Source: an uncultured Kiritimatiellota bacterium (GTDB taxonomy: Bacteria > Verrucomicrobiota > Kiritimatiellia > RFP12 > UBA1067). From it: DNA of 50,301 nt. Below the pieces are notes generated by a model. It worked only from the letters and a program-made list of their open reading frames with translations, was not told where the DNA came from and searched no databases. Numbering within the stretch: position 1 is the stretch's first letter; each line of letters starts with the position of its first letter. A program made the translations under genes and the position numbers. The DNA is taken from contig CAKULV010000020.1 of assembly GCA_934667425.1 (NCBI GenBank), forward strand, positions 1 through 50,301, in the 5' to 3' direction. This document shows, piece by piece, positions 24,810-33,316 of the stretch.

Positions 24810-26306
24810 ATGAAAACAACGCGCAGATCGTTCTTCAGGCTTTCGGCGGCGGCGACGTTCGCGACAGCCGGCGGACGGCTCACGGCGGCGGCGGGAGCGC
24901 CACCGCTCAAACTCGGCATCATCTCGGACGTCCACATCAACGACACCAAGGAGGCGGACTTCAAGTTTCTCGTGAAGGCGCTTGAACACTTCCGGGATGC
25001 GCACGTGGATGGCGTGATAATTCCGGGCGACATCGCGGACCTCGGCGCGATTGAAGAGTTCGAGGCGGCGTTGGAGGCATGGAAGCGCGTGTTCCCGGGA
25101 AACAGGCTGCCGGACGGATCGCCGGTCGAGCGCCTTTTCATCTATGGAAACCACGACTGCCCGCCGTTCAGCGAAGACGGCAACCACGTGAACGTGAAGA
25201 GCGCCAAAAAGCGCTGGCCCGAAGACTGGAAGAGCCATGTGATATCCGCAGACCCTGCCGGCGCGTGGAAGCGGCTCATGGGCGAGGATTATGCACCGAT
25301 CTACGCCAGGAAAGTGAAGGGCTACGTGTTCATCGGCTGCCATTGGGGGCACGAGAAGGAGCTGGGGGCCTTCCTTGAGGCGAACGAGGCGAAGCTTGGC
25401 CTGAAGGGTCCGAAACCTTTCTTCTACGCCCAGCATCCGCACCCGAAGGACACCGTGAACAGCGCACACGGCTCATATTCATGGGGACATGACGCCGGGC
25501 TTTCGACGGCGGCGCTGGCGAAGTACCCGAACGCCGTCGCGTTCTCGGGACATTCGCACTATCCGCTGACGAACGACCAGACCATCTGGCAGGGCGCGTT
25601 CACCTCCGTCGGATGCTCGTCCACGAGCTATGCGGGTTGGCTCAACGGACGTGACGACGGCGAGTGGTCGCCGGATGCGTGTCCGGAGCCGGTGCCAGTG
25701 GCGGCACGTCTCAGGCAGCAGTGCAGGCAGGGGATGGTCCTGAACGTCTGGCCGGACCGCATGATCTTCGAGCGGCGCGACTTCGTGCAGGATGCGCCTC
25801 TCGGTCCGGATTGGGTGTGTCCTCTGCCGGCATGCGTGGACGACGCCTCGCGGCCCTATTCGTTCGCCGCAAGCGAAGCGCGCGCAAAGACCCCTTCCTT
25901 CGTCGCCGGCGCGGTTCCGGCGGTCGAGATGCGCATGGGGAAGAACCGGAAGGGCAAGGAAGGGCCGATCCTCGCGGTCAAGTATCCCGCCGCGCGTTCG
26001 AATGGCCCGACCGGTCGTCTCGTGGAGTACGAGGTTACGGTCGAGAACATGAAATGGGGCTTTACGCGGATCCATACGCAGAAGCGCGCGATGGCCAAGG
26101 GATACTGCTATGCCGACGAGACCGTAATCAAGGAGGACGAATGCCTGTTCATGCAGGACGAGCTTCCCCTGAATACGCCGGTCAGATTCAAGGTGACGCC
26201 GCTAAACTGCTTCGAGAAGGGCGGAACGCCCATCTTCACGAAAGAGATGACGCTTCCGATCAAGATGAAGCCCGAGGCGGTCGGGCAGTCGCAGAAGAAG
26301 GCGTGA
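24810..26306 (+). CDS. Tat-exported calcineurin-like metallophosphatase
   Basis: The 498-residue protein begins at ATG 24810 after AAGAGG and carries a twin-arginine signal (MKTTRRSFFRLSAAATFATA). The metallophosphoesterase motifs are in order: D-x-H at 40-42 (ISDVHIN), GD at 73-74 (PGDIADLG), GNHD at 113-116, and downstream GHSHYP. These residues normally bind two metal ions. A C-terminal beta-rich domain of about 110 residues follows (VEYEVTVENMKWGFTRIHTQ). The Tat signal implies folding with metal before export. The gene lies 43 bases after the beta-helix gene, so both probably share one transcript. The substrate, a phosphorylated glycan or other phosphoester, is unknown. Confidence 0.78.
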   Translation: MKTTRRSFFRLSAAATFATAGGRLTAAAGAPPLKLGIISDVHINDTKEADFKFLVKALEHFRDAHVDGVIIPGDIADLGAIEEFEAALEAWKRVFPGNRLPDGSPVERLFIYGNHDCPPFSEDGNHVNVKSAKKRWPEDWKSHVISADPAGAWKRLMGEDYAPIYARKVKGYVFIGCHWGHEKELGAFLEANEAKLGLKGPKPFFYAQHPHPKDTVNSAHGSYSWGHDAGLSTAALAKYPNAVAFSGHSHYPLTNDQTIWQGAFTSVGCSSTSYAGWLNGRDDGEWSPDACPEPVPVAARLRQQCRQGMVLNVWPDRMIFERRDFVQDAPLGPDWVCPLPACVDDASRPYSFAASEARAKTPSFVAGAVPAVEMRMGKNRKGKEGPILAVKYPAARSNGPTGRLVEYEVTVENMKWGFTRIHTQKRAMAKGYCYADETVIKEDECLFMQDELPLNTPVRFKVTPLNCFEKGGTPIFTKEMTLPIKMKPEAVGQSQKKA

Positions 26307-26320
26307 CCTCCGCACGGAAG

Positions 26321-26441
26321 ATGTTGACGATCCTTGCATCGAAATCGCCCCGGAGGGCGAAGATGCAGGCAGACCACGGCTGGACATTCACGGTTTGTCC
26401 GACGGAGGCCGATGAGGTCTCCATCCCGCTCGCCCTGCCGA
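26321..26441 (+). pseudogene. maf: 5' fragment of maf (nucleotide pyrophosphatase family)
   Basis: ATG 26321 opens MLTILASKSPRRAKMQADHG and WTFTVCPTEADEVSIPLA, the N-terminus of Maf/YhdE-type nucleoside triphosphate pyrophosphatases with the SPRR motif. The family signature then stops at about 26440, where the sequence joins an unrelated glycosidase fragment. Only about 40 of the usual ~190 residues remain, so the copy cannot be active. It lies 14 bases after the metallophosphatase stop. Confidence 0.62.
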
Positions 26442-26792
26442 GAGCTCGAGACGAACTGGGGCAACCTCGTCAAGGTGGCCGGCGAGATCCGCCGGCACGA
26501 GGCGATCATCCTCTCGGACGAGGAGCCGCCTAAGGCCGTCTCGCGGAGCGCGGACATCGCGGCGCGCGCGTTCCGCAAGGACGGGCGCGTCTGGCTGCTC
26601 GCGGTCAACAAGACGGCGTCGCCCGTGAAGGGCTCCGTGTCGGTCGAGGGCTTCGCCGACGTCACGTTCGAGCTGCCGGCGCTGGGCGCCGAAGTTCGTC
26701 GCGCGCAAGTTCGGGCTTTCGGTCGGCGCGGCTGGGAGCGGCACGATGCTCTACCATCATGTGGCGACGGTTCGGGGCGCGTGCAGCGGTAA
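26442..26792 (+). pseudogene. 3' fragment of a glycosidase-like gene
   Basis: In a different frame from the maf fragment, the sequence reads ETNWGNLVKVAGEIRRHEAI and FRKDGRVWLLAVNKTASPVK. This is the closing helix and beta-sandwich typical of exported glycosidases, and it resembles the end of the gene at 35499 (GGEAYALAVNAAPEPVRARF). There is no start, signal or barrel. After about 26700 the similarity fades. The GC-rich codon use matches the 1809-10452 operon more than its neighbours. It is a remnant left by a deletion or rearrangement. Confidence 0.55.
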
Positions 26793-26861
26793 AGTCCGGT
26801 GTTTGCGGCATTCGGCAGGAATGCGTCAACCAATCTGTCGCCCCAGGCGTTTAGAGCCATG

Positions 26862-26870
26862 TGGTATAAT
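26862..26870 (+). promoter_or_regulatory. Extended -10 promoter giving a leaderless AAA-ATPase mRNA
   Basis: TGG-TATAAT (TATAAT at 26865-26870) is followed by seven bases (gtgcggc) and the ATG at 26878. Transcription would begin at or one base before the start codon. No -35 box or Shine-Dalgarno is visible. Confidence 0.65.
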
Positions 26871-26877
26871 GTGCGGC

Positions 26878-28479
26878 ATGGAAAAGATAGCGACAGACAC
26901 CTATTCGTTTGAAGACCTCCGACAGGGCGGTTCCGTCTATGTGGACAAGACGGCGATCCTGAAGACGCTGGCGGACGGTTCGCTCGGCAAGCTGTTCTTC
27001 GTCGCGAGGCCGCGCCGCTTCGGCAAGTCGCTCGCCGTCTCGACGCTCCAGTGCCTCTTCGAGGGGCGTCGCGACCTGTTCAGGGGCCTCGCCATCGAGC
27101 CGGACTGGGACTGGAACAAGGCATGGCCCGTCCTCAAGCTCGACATGGGCAGCTGCCAGGGCGAGACGCTGGACGAGGTGAAGGAGCGTATCAGCCTCAT
27201 GCTTTTGAAGGAATCGGAGCGCCTGAAGGTGCCCCTTCGCGGCGGGGACGACATTTCCAACCAGTTCAACCTGCTTTTGACTGACATTGCCAACCGGAAT
27301 GTCGGGGCGGACGGGAAGCCCGATCCTGCGAGCGGGAAGGATGGCCGTGTTGTCCTGCTCGTCGACGAGTACGACAAGCCGCTCCTGGGGCATCTCGGCA
27401 AGCCGGACGTGAACGACATCCGGGATGCGCTCAAGGCGTTCTATTCCGTAATCAAGACGTGCGAGGGGCTTCAGCGCTTCGCGTTCATGACGGGCGTCTC
27501 GAAGTTCTCGAAGGTGTCGATCTTCTCCGACCTCAACAACCTCAACGAGTTCTCGATGGACGCGCGCGTCGCAACTCTCTTCGGCTACACGCACGAGGAA
27601 GTGAAGGCGAACTTTCCCGGTGCGCTCGCGGCCCTCGGCGCGAAGCTGGGCCTCGACGCAGAGGCGACGTTCGCGCGGCTCGTCCACTGGTACGACGGCT
27701 ACCGTTTCGAGGAGAATGCCGTGCCGGTCTTCAATCCCGTCTCGGTCGGCAAGTGTCTCTCGTCAGGGAAGTTCGACCCGTACTGGTTCGAGACGGGGAC
27801 GCCCACGTTCCTCCTGAAGCTAATGGAGAAGAACCCGGTCCTCCTTGACGAGATAGAGGTCTCGCAGACGTCGTTCTCGGTCTATGAACCGGACAAGCCG
27901 GCCCTGATGTCGCTCCTCTACCAGACGGGCTATCTCACGATCGGCGGGACTCGCCAGGAAGGCGAAGAGAGGCTCTACCGCCTCGTCTGCCCGAACTACG
28001 AGGTGCGCAAGGCGTTCAGCGAATCGCTGTCGGTCGCGTTCTCGCACCTCGACAATTTCGAGCACGCCTCCCTGCTGACGCAGATGCTTGCGGCCCTGCG
28101 GTCGGACGACGTCAATGACATGCTCGACGCGCTCTCGTGCTTCTTCGCGAACATCCCGGCGAACATCACGCTCAAGCGGGAGAAGTACTACCAGACGCTG
28201 TTCTACGCGGTGTTCGTGCTGATCGGGGCCCGCACCCACGCGGAGTGCTGGACGAACCGAGGGCGAGTCGATGCGGCTGTCGAGACGCCGGGCGGCGTGT
28301 ACGTGTTCGAGTTCAAGCTGGACGGCACGGCGGCGGCCGCGCTCGCGCAGATCAAGGCGAAGGGCTACCACGAGAAGTGGCTCCGCTGCGGCAGGAAGGT
28401 TACGCTCGTCGGCGCGGCGTTCGACTCCGGGATGCGCAACCTCTCCGACCGCCAGATCGAGATCGCAGCGAACGGATAG
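26878..28479 (+). CDS. AAA-ATPase-like protein with C-terminal PD-(D/E)XK nuclease-like domain
   Basis: The 533-residue protein begins MEKIATDTYSFEDLRQGGSV, the usual start of this family, so ATG 26878 is chosen over upstream codons. Residues 1-300 form the AAA-ATPase_like domain. It has YVDKT, a Walker A-type loop RPRRFGKS (44-51) and a Walker B motif VVLLVDEYD (158-166). The C-terminal part ends in a PD-(D/E)XK-like core: Asp465, then Glu478-x-Lys480 in VYVFEFKLDG. The family is widespread and often multicopy in gut bacteria. It is sometimes considered mobile or defence-related, but no function is established. The gene stands alone with its own promoter, and a possible scar of another copy lies at 1628. 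Confidence 0.82.
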   Translation: MEKIATDTYSFEDLRQGGSVYVDKTAILKTLADGSLGKLFFVARPRRFGKSLAVSTLQCLFEGRRDLFRGLAIEPDWDWNKAWPVLKLDMGSCQGETLDEVKERISLMLLKESERLKVPLRGGDDISNQFNLLLTDIANRNVGADGKPDPASGKDGRVVLLVDEYDKPLLGHLGKPDVNDIRDALKAFYSVIKTCEGLQRFAFMTGVSKFSKVSIFSDLNNLNEFSMDARVATLFGYTHEEVKANFPGALAALGAKLGLDAEATFARLVHWYDGYRFEENAVPVFNPVSVGKCLSSGKFDPYWFETGTPTFLLKLMEKNPVLLDEIEVSQTSFSVYEPDKPALMSLLYQTGYLTIGGTRQEGEERLYRLVCPNYEVRKAFSESLSVAFSHLDNFEHASLLTQMLAALRSDDVNDMLDALSCFFANIPANITLKREKYYQTLFYAVFVLIGARTHAECWTNRGRVDAAVETPGGVYVFEFKLDGTAAAALAQIKAKGYHEKWLRCGRKVTLVGAAFDSGMRNLSDRQIEIAANG

Positions 28480-28598
28480 GGCGTTCCGTGGCGTCCACGA
28501 CCTCGTGCGCCTCGAAGATGTTTTCCCTGATAGAGATTTTCAAGACTTGCAGGTTCCGAAAAACAAGTGGCTTTTGTGTGCGAATGCGCGTGTTGACA

Positions 28599-28635
28599 GT
28601 GCAAAAATCATAAGTTGATGTGCAAAGATTACAAG
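28599..28635 (+). promoter_or_regulatory. AraC-type direct-repeat operator candidate
   Basis: Two 16-bp units, GTGCAAAAATCATAAG (28599-28614) and GTGCAAAGATTACAAG (28620-28635), match at 13 of 16 positions. Their 21-bp period is two helical turns. They end at the -35 position of the promoter at 28658. AraC/XylR activators bind such paired direct repeats next to the -35. The operon downstream encodes sugar enzymes. The binding protein is not known; the XylR-like product at 10510 is a candidate. The remaining part of 28480-28670 shows no gene. Confidence 0.55.
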
Positions 28636-28657
28636 AGACTTTAGGCTGCGTTTCGGC

Positions 28658-28663
28658 TATACT
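28658..28663 (+). promoter_or_regulatory. -10 box of the sugar-isomerase operon (leaderless)
   Basis: TATACT is followed by seven bases (tgcggcc) and the ATG at 28671, so the transcript would start at or next to the start codon. The -35 position (28635-28640, GAGACT) is poor, as expected for a promoter needing an activator at the direct repeats just upstream. Confidence 0.6.
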
Positions 28664-28670
28664 TGCGGCC

Positions 28671-30050
28671 ATGAAAAACAACAACACTTTCAAGATAGGC
28701 TATCTGCCGCTTTCAAAAGTCAACTGGACCAACGACACGCTTGAGGCTGCGCGGGAAAACGCGATGAAGTTCCTGCGCACACTCCCCGGCGTAGAGGTCA
28801 TCGGGCCAGACCACATGCTTGCCCTTGAGGGCGAGGCAATAGATGTACTCGACCAGTGGGAGAAGGAACGTCCGGATCTCATCATCGCGCACTTTCTCAC
28901 GTTCTCGCTCGGCGTGGTGCCGCCGATGTTTGCGCAGCGGCTCAAGGTGCCGATCCTGCTGTGGTCGCAGCCGGAGCCTGATCCTGCGGGCGGGCGCCTC
29001 CAGAACAACTCGTTCTGCGCGGCGAACATGAATGCCCACCACATGTGGCGTCTCGGCATCCCGTACTTCTACGTGCATGCGCAGGCCGGCACGCCCGAGG
29101 CGGAGGAGAAGCTCATGAAGCAGGTCCGCGTCGCCCAGGCGATGAAGGCGCTTTCGCGCATGCGAGTCGGCCTTATCGGCGGACGGGTCCCGGGGTTCTT
29201 CACGAGCTGCGTCGACGAGATGATGCTCCGCCGCACGCTGGGGCCGGAGGTGAAGATCATCACCGAGCACGAGCTTTTCACGGTCGCCCAGAACCTTTCG
29301 GCCGATGAGGTTGCCAAGGGGCTTGCGCTCATCGACGGGGATCTCAAGACGCATCCGACCGATGGCCCTCGCGGCGACCAGAAGGAGAAGTCCGCCCGGC
29401 TCATCGCGGCCGTGATGAAGCTCAAGGAGAAGTTCTATGTCGATACCTTCGCGATGCGATGCTGGCCGGAGGTGATCCTCAACGAGTTCTACGGCATCGC
29501 CGTCTGTTCGACGCTTGGACACCTCACGAACCACGGCTACCTCACCGCCTGCGAGGGCGACGTATACGGCGCGGTGATGATGCGCATCGGACAGATCCTC
29601 TCTGACGAATTGCCGTTCTTCTGCGACCTCATCATCTGCGAGGGCGATCACGGGACCGTTTGGCACTGCGGCGCTGCGCCGTGCGCCCTCTGCAAGCCCG
29701 GCTATCAGCCTGAACTGCACTGCTCGGCGACGATCGAGGGTGGCGGCGTGAAGGGCTGCACGGGAGAGTTCCCGCTGAAGCCAGGCCGCGTCACGCTCGC
29801 GCGACTCGGCGAGACGCGCGACGGCACGGGCTTCCGCATGCTCGTATGCCCGGGCACAGGCCTCGATACCGATATGTTTGTGCGCGGCACGCCGCTCGAC
29901 GTAAAGTTCGACGCCGGCTGCGAGGCCGTCCGCCGCGAGGTAATGGAGAACGGCTGGGAGCATCACTACGCGCTCATGTACGGCGACCGCACGGAGGAGC
30001 TTACCGCCCTCTGCCGCAACATGAACATCGAACTCCATCTCGTGAAATGA
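28671..30050 (+). CDS. L-fucose/L-arabinose isomerase family protein
   Basis: The 459-residue cytoplasmic protein has no signal peptide. It contains landmarks of the fucose/arabinose isomerase fold: an N-terminal sugar-binding region (KIGYLPLSKVNWTNDTLEAA), MRVGLIGGRVPGF, and the metal-site motifs RCWPEVILNEF (Glu267) and CEGDVYGA (Asp297). The family interconverts aldoses and ketoses with a divalent metal. Related members of unknown specificity are common in glycan loci. ATG 28671 is chosen because the family start fits and the -10 box lies seven bases upstream; a frame start at 28620 would lie upstream of the promoter. It overlaps the next gene by 4 bases (ATGA), which implies coupled translation. 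Confidence 0.78.
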   Translation: MKNNNTFKIGYLPLSKVNWTNDTLEAARENAMKFLRTLPGVEVIGPDHMLALEGEAIDVLDQWEKERPDLIIAHFLTFSLGVVPPMFAQRLKVPILLWSQPEPDPAGGRLQNNSFCAANMNAHHMWRLGIPYFYVHAQAGTPEAEEKLMKQVRVAQAMKALSRMRVGLIGGRVPGFFTSCVDEMMLRRTLGPEVKIITEHELFTVAQNLSADEVAKGLALIDGDLKTHPTDGPRGDQKEKSARLIAAVMKLKEKFYVDTFAMRCWPEVILNEFYGIAVCSTLGHLTNHGYLTACEGDVYGAVMMRIGQILSDELPFFCDLIICEGDHGTVWHCGAAPCALCKPGYQPELHCSATIEGGGVKGCTGEFPLKPGRVTLARLGETRDGTGFRMLVCPGTGLDTDMFVRGTPLDVKFDAGCEAVRREVMENGWEHHYALMYGDRTEELTALCRNMNIELHLVK

Positions 30051-31687
30051 ACAGACGGGAGTTCATCGAAGCCGCAACGGCGGCGGGTGCGGCTTCGATC
30101 TTCGGCGGCTGCACATTGCCACGAGGGACGAAGGGCAAGTTTGCCCTGAACGCCTCTACGCTCAGGACATACGGGCTTACGCTTGACGAACAGGTGCGTG
30201 CGGCGGTCGCCGGGGGCTTCTCTGGATTCGAGCCTTGGCTCAAGGACGTCCGTGCCGCCAAGTCGGCAGGACGTCTCAAAGAGACCGTGGCGTTTGCCCG
30301 CGACAATGGCCTCAGCTTCGTGAACGGCATTGCCTTCGGACAGTGGACCAACCCGGATGCCAGGGTGCGGGCGGCGGGCCTTGACGAGACGCGCCGCGAC
30401 ATGGAACTGCTTGCCGAGATGGGATGCCCGTATATTGCGGCGTCGATGTTCGGCATCCAGAAGCCGGGTTCGCCGACACTGTCTATCGAAGAGATCGCCG
30501 AGCGCTTCCGTGCCGTCTGCGCAATCGGCGACGAGACGGGCGTGAAGCCGCTCCTTGAGTACTGGGGCCATTCGGTGAACCTGAACACGCTTGAAGACGC
30601 GCTCGATGTGCTGAAGAAGTGCGGAAGGGACGACGCCGCGATCCTTGCCGACGTATACCACACATACCGTGGCGGCAGCCGCTTCGGGGCATTCGCAAGC
30701 CTGAAGGCGGCGCAGTTGCCCGTCCTGCACGTGAACGACTATTCGTTTGCGAAGCCAAGAAAGTCCCTTGTCGATGCGGATCGCGTGTGGCAGGGTGACG
30801 GGTCTGCACCGTGGCGGAGCCTGTTCAAGACGCTGGATTCCATAGGCGCACAGCCGTGGCTTTCCGTCGAGCTTTTCAATCCGTCGTATTGCCGGACAAC
30901 CCCGTGCGAAACGGCCCGCACCGCAGTGCGGAAGTTCGACGGGCTTGAGGAGAAGAACGCGCTGAGGCTCGGCGTTCAGATGTGGAGCGTGAATGACCTG
31001 TGGAGAAAAGACCCTGCGGGCGCGTTCCGGCGGCTTAAGTCTCTCGGCTACGAGGGCGTCCAGTCTCTCGGATTCTACAGGATGGATTGGGGCGAACTCG
31101 AGAGGATGCTCGATGGCGAGGGGCTTCGCATCGTCGACATGCCGTTCAACGCAGAAATGCTCGCGACTGAAGGCGGCTTCAGCAGATTCGTCGATTTCTG
31201 CAAGCGATTCGACGTCGGCTTTGTGTTTGATCCGTGGGTGGACCCGAAGGGGATGGACGAGGGGAAATGGCGGAAGAGGGTCGCTCGTGTGTCCGAATTG
31301 CGCAAGAGGTTTGCGGCCGTAGGCATAAGGACAGGTTTCCACAACCATCAGGTTGAGCTTACGGCAAAGTTCGCGGATGGCACGTGTCCGCTTGATGCGT
31401 TTGAGGCGGCGGGAGTGGATTTCGAGCTTGACGTGGGTCACGTGAAGCTTGCGGGCGGCGATCCCGTAAAGTGGCTGCAGAGGCTTGCCGGACGGGTCCC
31501 GTCCATCCATGCCAAGCCCGGCGGAGGCCGTGCCGTCGGCGATGCGGATGACCGCAACGACTGGGGGATGATCCTCCCTGAAGCGGCGGCGAGCGGCGTG
31601 AAATGGGCGATAGTGGAGTGTGAAACGCGGAGAGACACCTTTGACGACGTGACCGAATCCGCAAATTACCTGAAAGGAATCATGTGA
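30047..31687 (+). CDS. Tat lipoprotein with two sugar isomerase/epimerase-like TIM barrels
   Basis: This 546-residue protein starts with a Tat signal (MNRREFIEAATAAGAASIFG) ending in a lipobox-like F-G-G-C with Cys22, so a lipid-anchored periplasmic or surface protein is likely. Two xylose-isomerase-like (AP_endonuc_2) barrels follow, at about 30-290 and 305-546. The first shows LLEYWGHSVNLNTLEDAL, VYHTYRGG and LHVNDYSF. The second shows GFHNHQVEL, ELDVGHVKLAGGDP and SIHAKPGG, the usual Glu/His/Asp metal ligands. Single-domain relatives epimerise sugars, and some cleave 3-keto-glycosides. Two barrels in one chain is unusual. It overlaps its neighbours by 4 bases and 1 base. Confidence 0.75.
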   Translation: MNRREFIEAATAAGAASIFGGCTLPRGTKGKFALNASTLRTYGLTLDEQVRAAVAGGFSGFEPWLKDVRAAKSAGRLKETVAFARDNGLSFVNGIAFGQWTNPDARVRAAGLDETRRDMELLAEMGCPYIAASMFGIQKPGSPTLSIEEIAERFRAVCAIGDETGVKPLLEYWGHSVNLNTLEDALDVLKKCGRDDAAILADVYHTYRGGSRFGAFASLKAAQLPVLHVNDYSFAKPRKSLVDADRVWQGDGSAPWRSLFKTLDSIGAQPWLSVELFNPSYCRTTPCETARTAVRKFDGLEEKNALRLGVQMWSVNDLWRKDPAGAFRRLKSLGYEGVQSLGFYRMDWGELERMLDGEGLRIVDMPFNAEMLATEGGFSRFVDFCKRFDVGFVFDPWVDPKGMDEGKWRKRVARVSELRKRFAAVGIRTGFHNHQVELTAKFADGTCPLDAFEAAGVDFELDVGHVKLAGGDPVKWLQRLAGRVPSIHAKPGGGRAVGDADDRNDWGMILPEAAASGVKWAIVECETRRDTFDDVTESANYLKGIM

Positions 31688-33111
31688 TGAATATGAACCG
31701 TAGGGGATTTGTCCGCGCATCGGCGTTGGCGACATTGTTCGCGGCCGGCAAAACGATGGCGGACGGGGAAATCCCGAACGTTGCCGGCACTCCGGAAGCG
31801 TCAAAGCCGAGCGGACGGCTCAACATGGCGATCATCGGTTGCGGCCCGATGGGCGTGGGCAACATGCGCAATCTGTGGTGGGATCCGCGTGTCCGCTTTG
31901 TCGCGGCCTGCGACCCGATCAAAGAATCTTCTTTCCATGGCTACAATGCGAAGACGCTTCTCGGGAGAGATCCTGTAAAGCGCATGATCGACGCGAAGTA
32001 TTGTACGACATCGACGAAAAGCATCGCCGACTGGCGTGAGGTCGTTGCCGATCCCGACGTGGATGCCGTGCTTGTCTCCACCGGCGACTATTGGCATGCG
32101 CTCATCTCGGCGGCGGCCATGAAGGCGGGCAAGCACGTCTACTGCCAGAAGCCGCTTACGCTCGGCGTGAACGAAGGCAAGGTGCTGCGCGAGATATCGA
32201 AGAAGTCCGGCGTAGTCTTCCAGGTCGGCTCCCAGCAGCGCAGCGAATGGCGCTTCCGCTTTGCGGCCGAGATAATCCGCAACCACGCGCTTGGCGACTG
32301 CAAGAGCTGCACGATAGGCCTGTGCTACGCGCACAACGACAGCCTAAAGAATGGCTATACGCGGGACTGTAGACCGCAGGGGATCCCCGCGTGGCTCGGC
32401 GACAAGGCGATGTGGGACCTGTATCTTGGCCCCGTCCAGCATTGGGAGGATGACGCATACATCCCGGCGATCCATGCGCCCGTATGCTGGCGCTGGAATT
32501 CGCGCACAGGCAACGGATCCATCGCGGACTGGGGAGCGCACCACTTCGACATCCTGCAATGGGCGCTTGGGCAGGATGTGTCGGGCGGGCCTGTCGCGAT
32601 CGAGAACGTAAAGACCGACATGCGCGATCCCGAGAAGTGCAACCGCTATCTCGATCAGGCAACGCACTACTCGTTCGACATCGTCTATGCGGATGGCTTC
32701 CGCGCCCATGTCGGCGACGAGCAGACTATCGGGCGCAATGGGCTGTGCTTCCACGGCGAGAAGGGCGACCTTTTCGTCACGCGCGGAAAACTCGATTTGC
32801 CGCCATCGCTCAGGAAATTCACCGAGAATGATTTTCGCGGACGGGACGTCCGGCTGTACCGCAATCCGGCGGCAAACGGTTCTCACGAACTCGATTTCGT
32901 CGATGCGGTCTTCACGGGACGGCAGTGTGCGTGTCCCGTCGAGGTCGGGCACCGCAGCGCGACGGTGTGCCATCTCGCCAACATAGCCGCGCGCGCAGGA
33001 CGTTCGGCAGTGGCTTGGGATCCGGTGGCGGAGGCGTTTACAGGCGCATCCGCAGACCTCAATGCGAAGCTCGATGTGCCGCACCTGAACGGCTGGACTC
33101 TCAAGGCATAG
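31687..33111 (+). CDS. Tat-exported Gfo/Idh/MocA family oxidoreductase
   Basis: The 474-residue product starts at ATG 31687 (AAAGGA eight bases upstream; TGATG overlap with the previous stop). It carries a Tat signal (MNMNRRGFVRASALATLFAA). The NAD(P)-binding Rossmann motif is GCGPMG (51-56). The family lysine lies in CQKPLTL (Lys155), where most members have EKP. The catalytic-region motif is IADWGAHHFDI with His285/His286 and Asp288. Export through Tat implies that it folds with bound cofactor and works outside the cytoplasm. Exported members oxidise sugars or run oxidation-elimination chemistry on glycosides. Its fusion-like spacing with the double-barrel epimerase supports a joint pathway. 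Confidence 0.8.
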   Translation: MNMNRRGFVRASALATLFAAGKTMADGEIPNVAGTPEASKPSGRLNMAIIGCGPMGVGNMRNLWWDPRVRFVAACDPIKESSFHGYNAKTLLGRDPVKRMIDAKYCTTSTKSIADWREVVADPDVDAVLVSTGDYWHALISAAAMKAGKHVYCQKPLTLGVNEGKVLREISKKSGVVFQVGSQQRSEWRFRFAAEIIRNHALGDCKSCTIGLCYAHNDSLKNGYTRDCRPQGIPAWLGDKAMWDLYLGPVQHWEDDAYIPAIHAPVCWRWNSRTGNGSIADWGAHHFDILQWALGQDVSGGPVAIENVKTDMRDPEKCNRYLDQATHYSFDIVYADGFRAHVGDEQTIGRNGLCFHGEKGDLFVTRGKLDLPPSLRKFTENDFRGRDVRLYRNPAANGSHELDFVDAVFTGRQCACPVEVGHRSATVCHLANIAARAGRSAVAWDPVAEAFTGASADLNAKLDVPHLNGWTLKA

Positions 33112-33136
33112 CCCATTGGAGATAGTCGCAAGACCT

Positions 33137-33220
33137 CGGACGCGACAAGCGCGTCCCTCCCAATCTTCGCAAAACAATCAGGATTCGTCCCATTCGGGAG
33201 GGACGGGCTTGTCCCGTCCG
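33137..33220. repeat. REP-like pair of palindromes in opposite orientation
   Basis: Two 25-bp arms (33137-33161 and 33196-33220) are near-exact reverse complements. Each arm is itself a perfect hairpin: GGACGCG-acaag-CGCGTCC and GGACGGG-cttgt-CCCGTCC, each flanked by a CCTCCC/GGGAGG tag. The two stems differ by paired changes that keep base pairing. Such tagged palindromes resemble REP/BIME elements moved by RAYT transposases. No transposase gene is in the window. The element lies after the oxidoreductase operon and may also stabilise or end its mRNA. The rest of 33112-33316 shows nothing else. Confidence 0.65.
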
Positions 33221-33316
33221 TAATCGCAAAGATTTTGCAGCTGCCTCATTGGAAAGCCGCATTGGATCCCGCAGGCGCATCCGTTGCGCGTCATCACGGC
33301 AACCATACTTTCGTTG

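Noticed and set aside
28593..28598. TTGACA as a -35 box for the isomerase operon
   Set aside because: No -10-like hexamer lies 16-18 bases downstream; the sequence abuts the direct repeats and is better read as chance.
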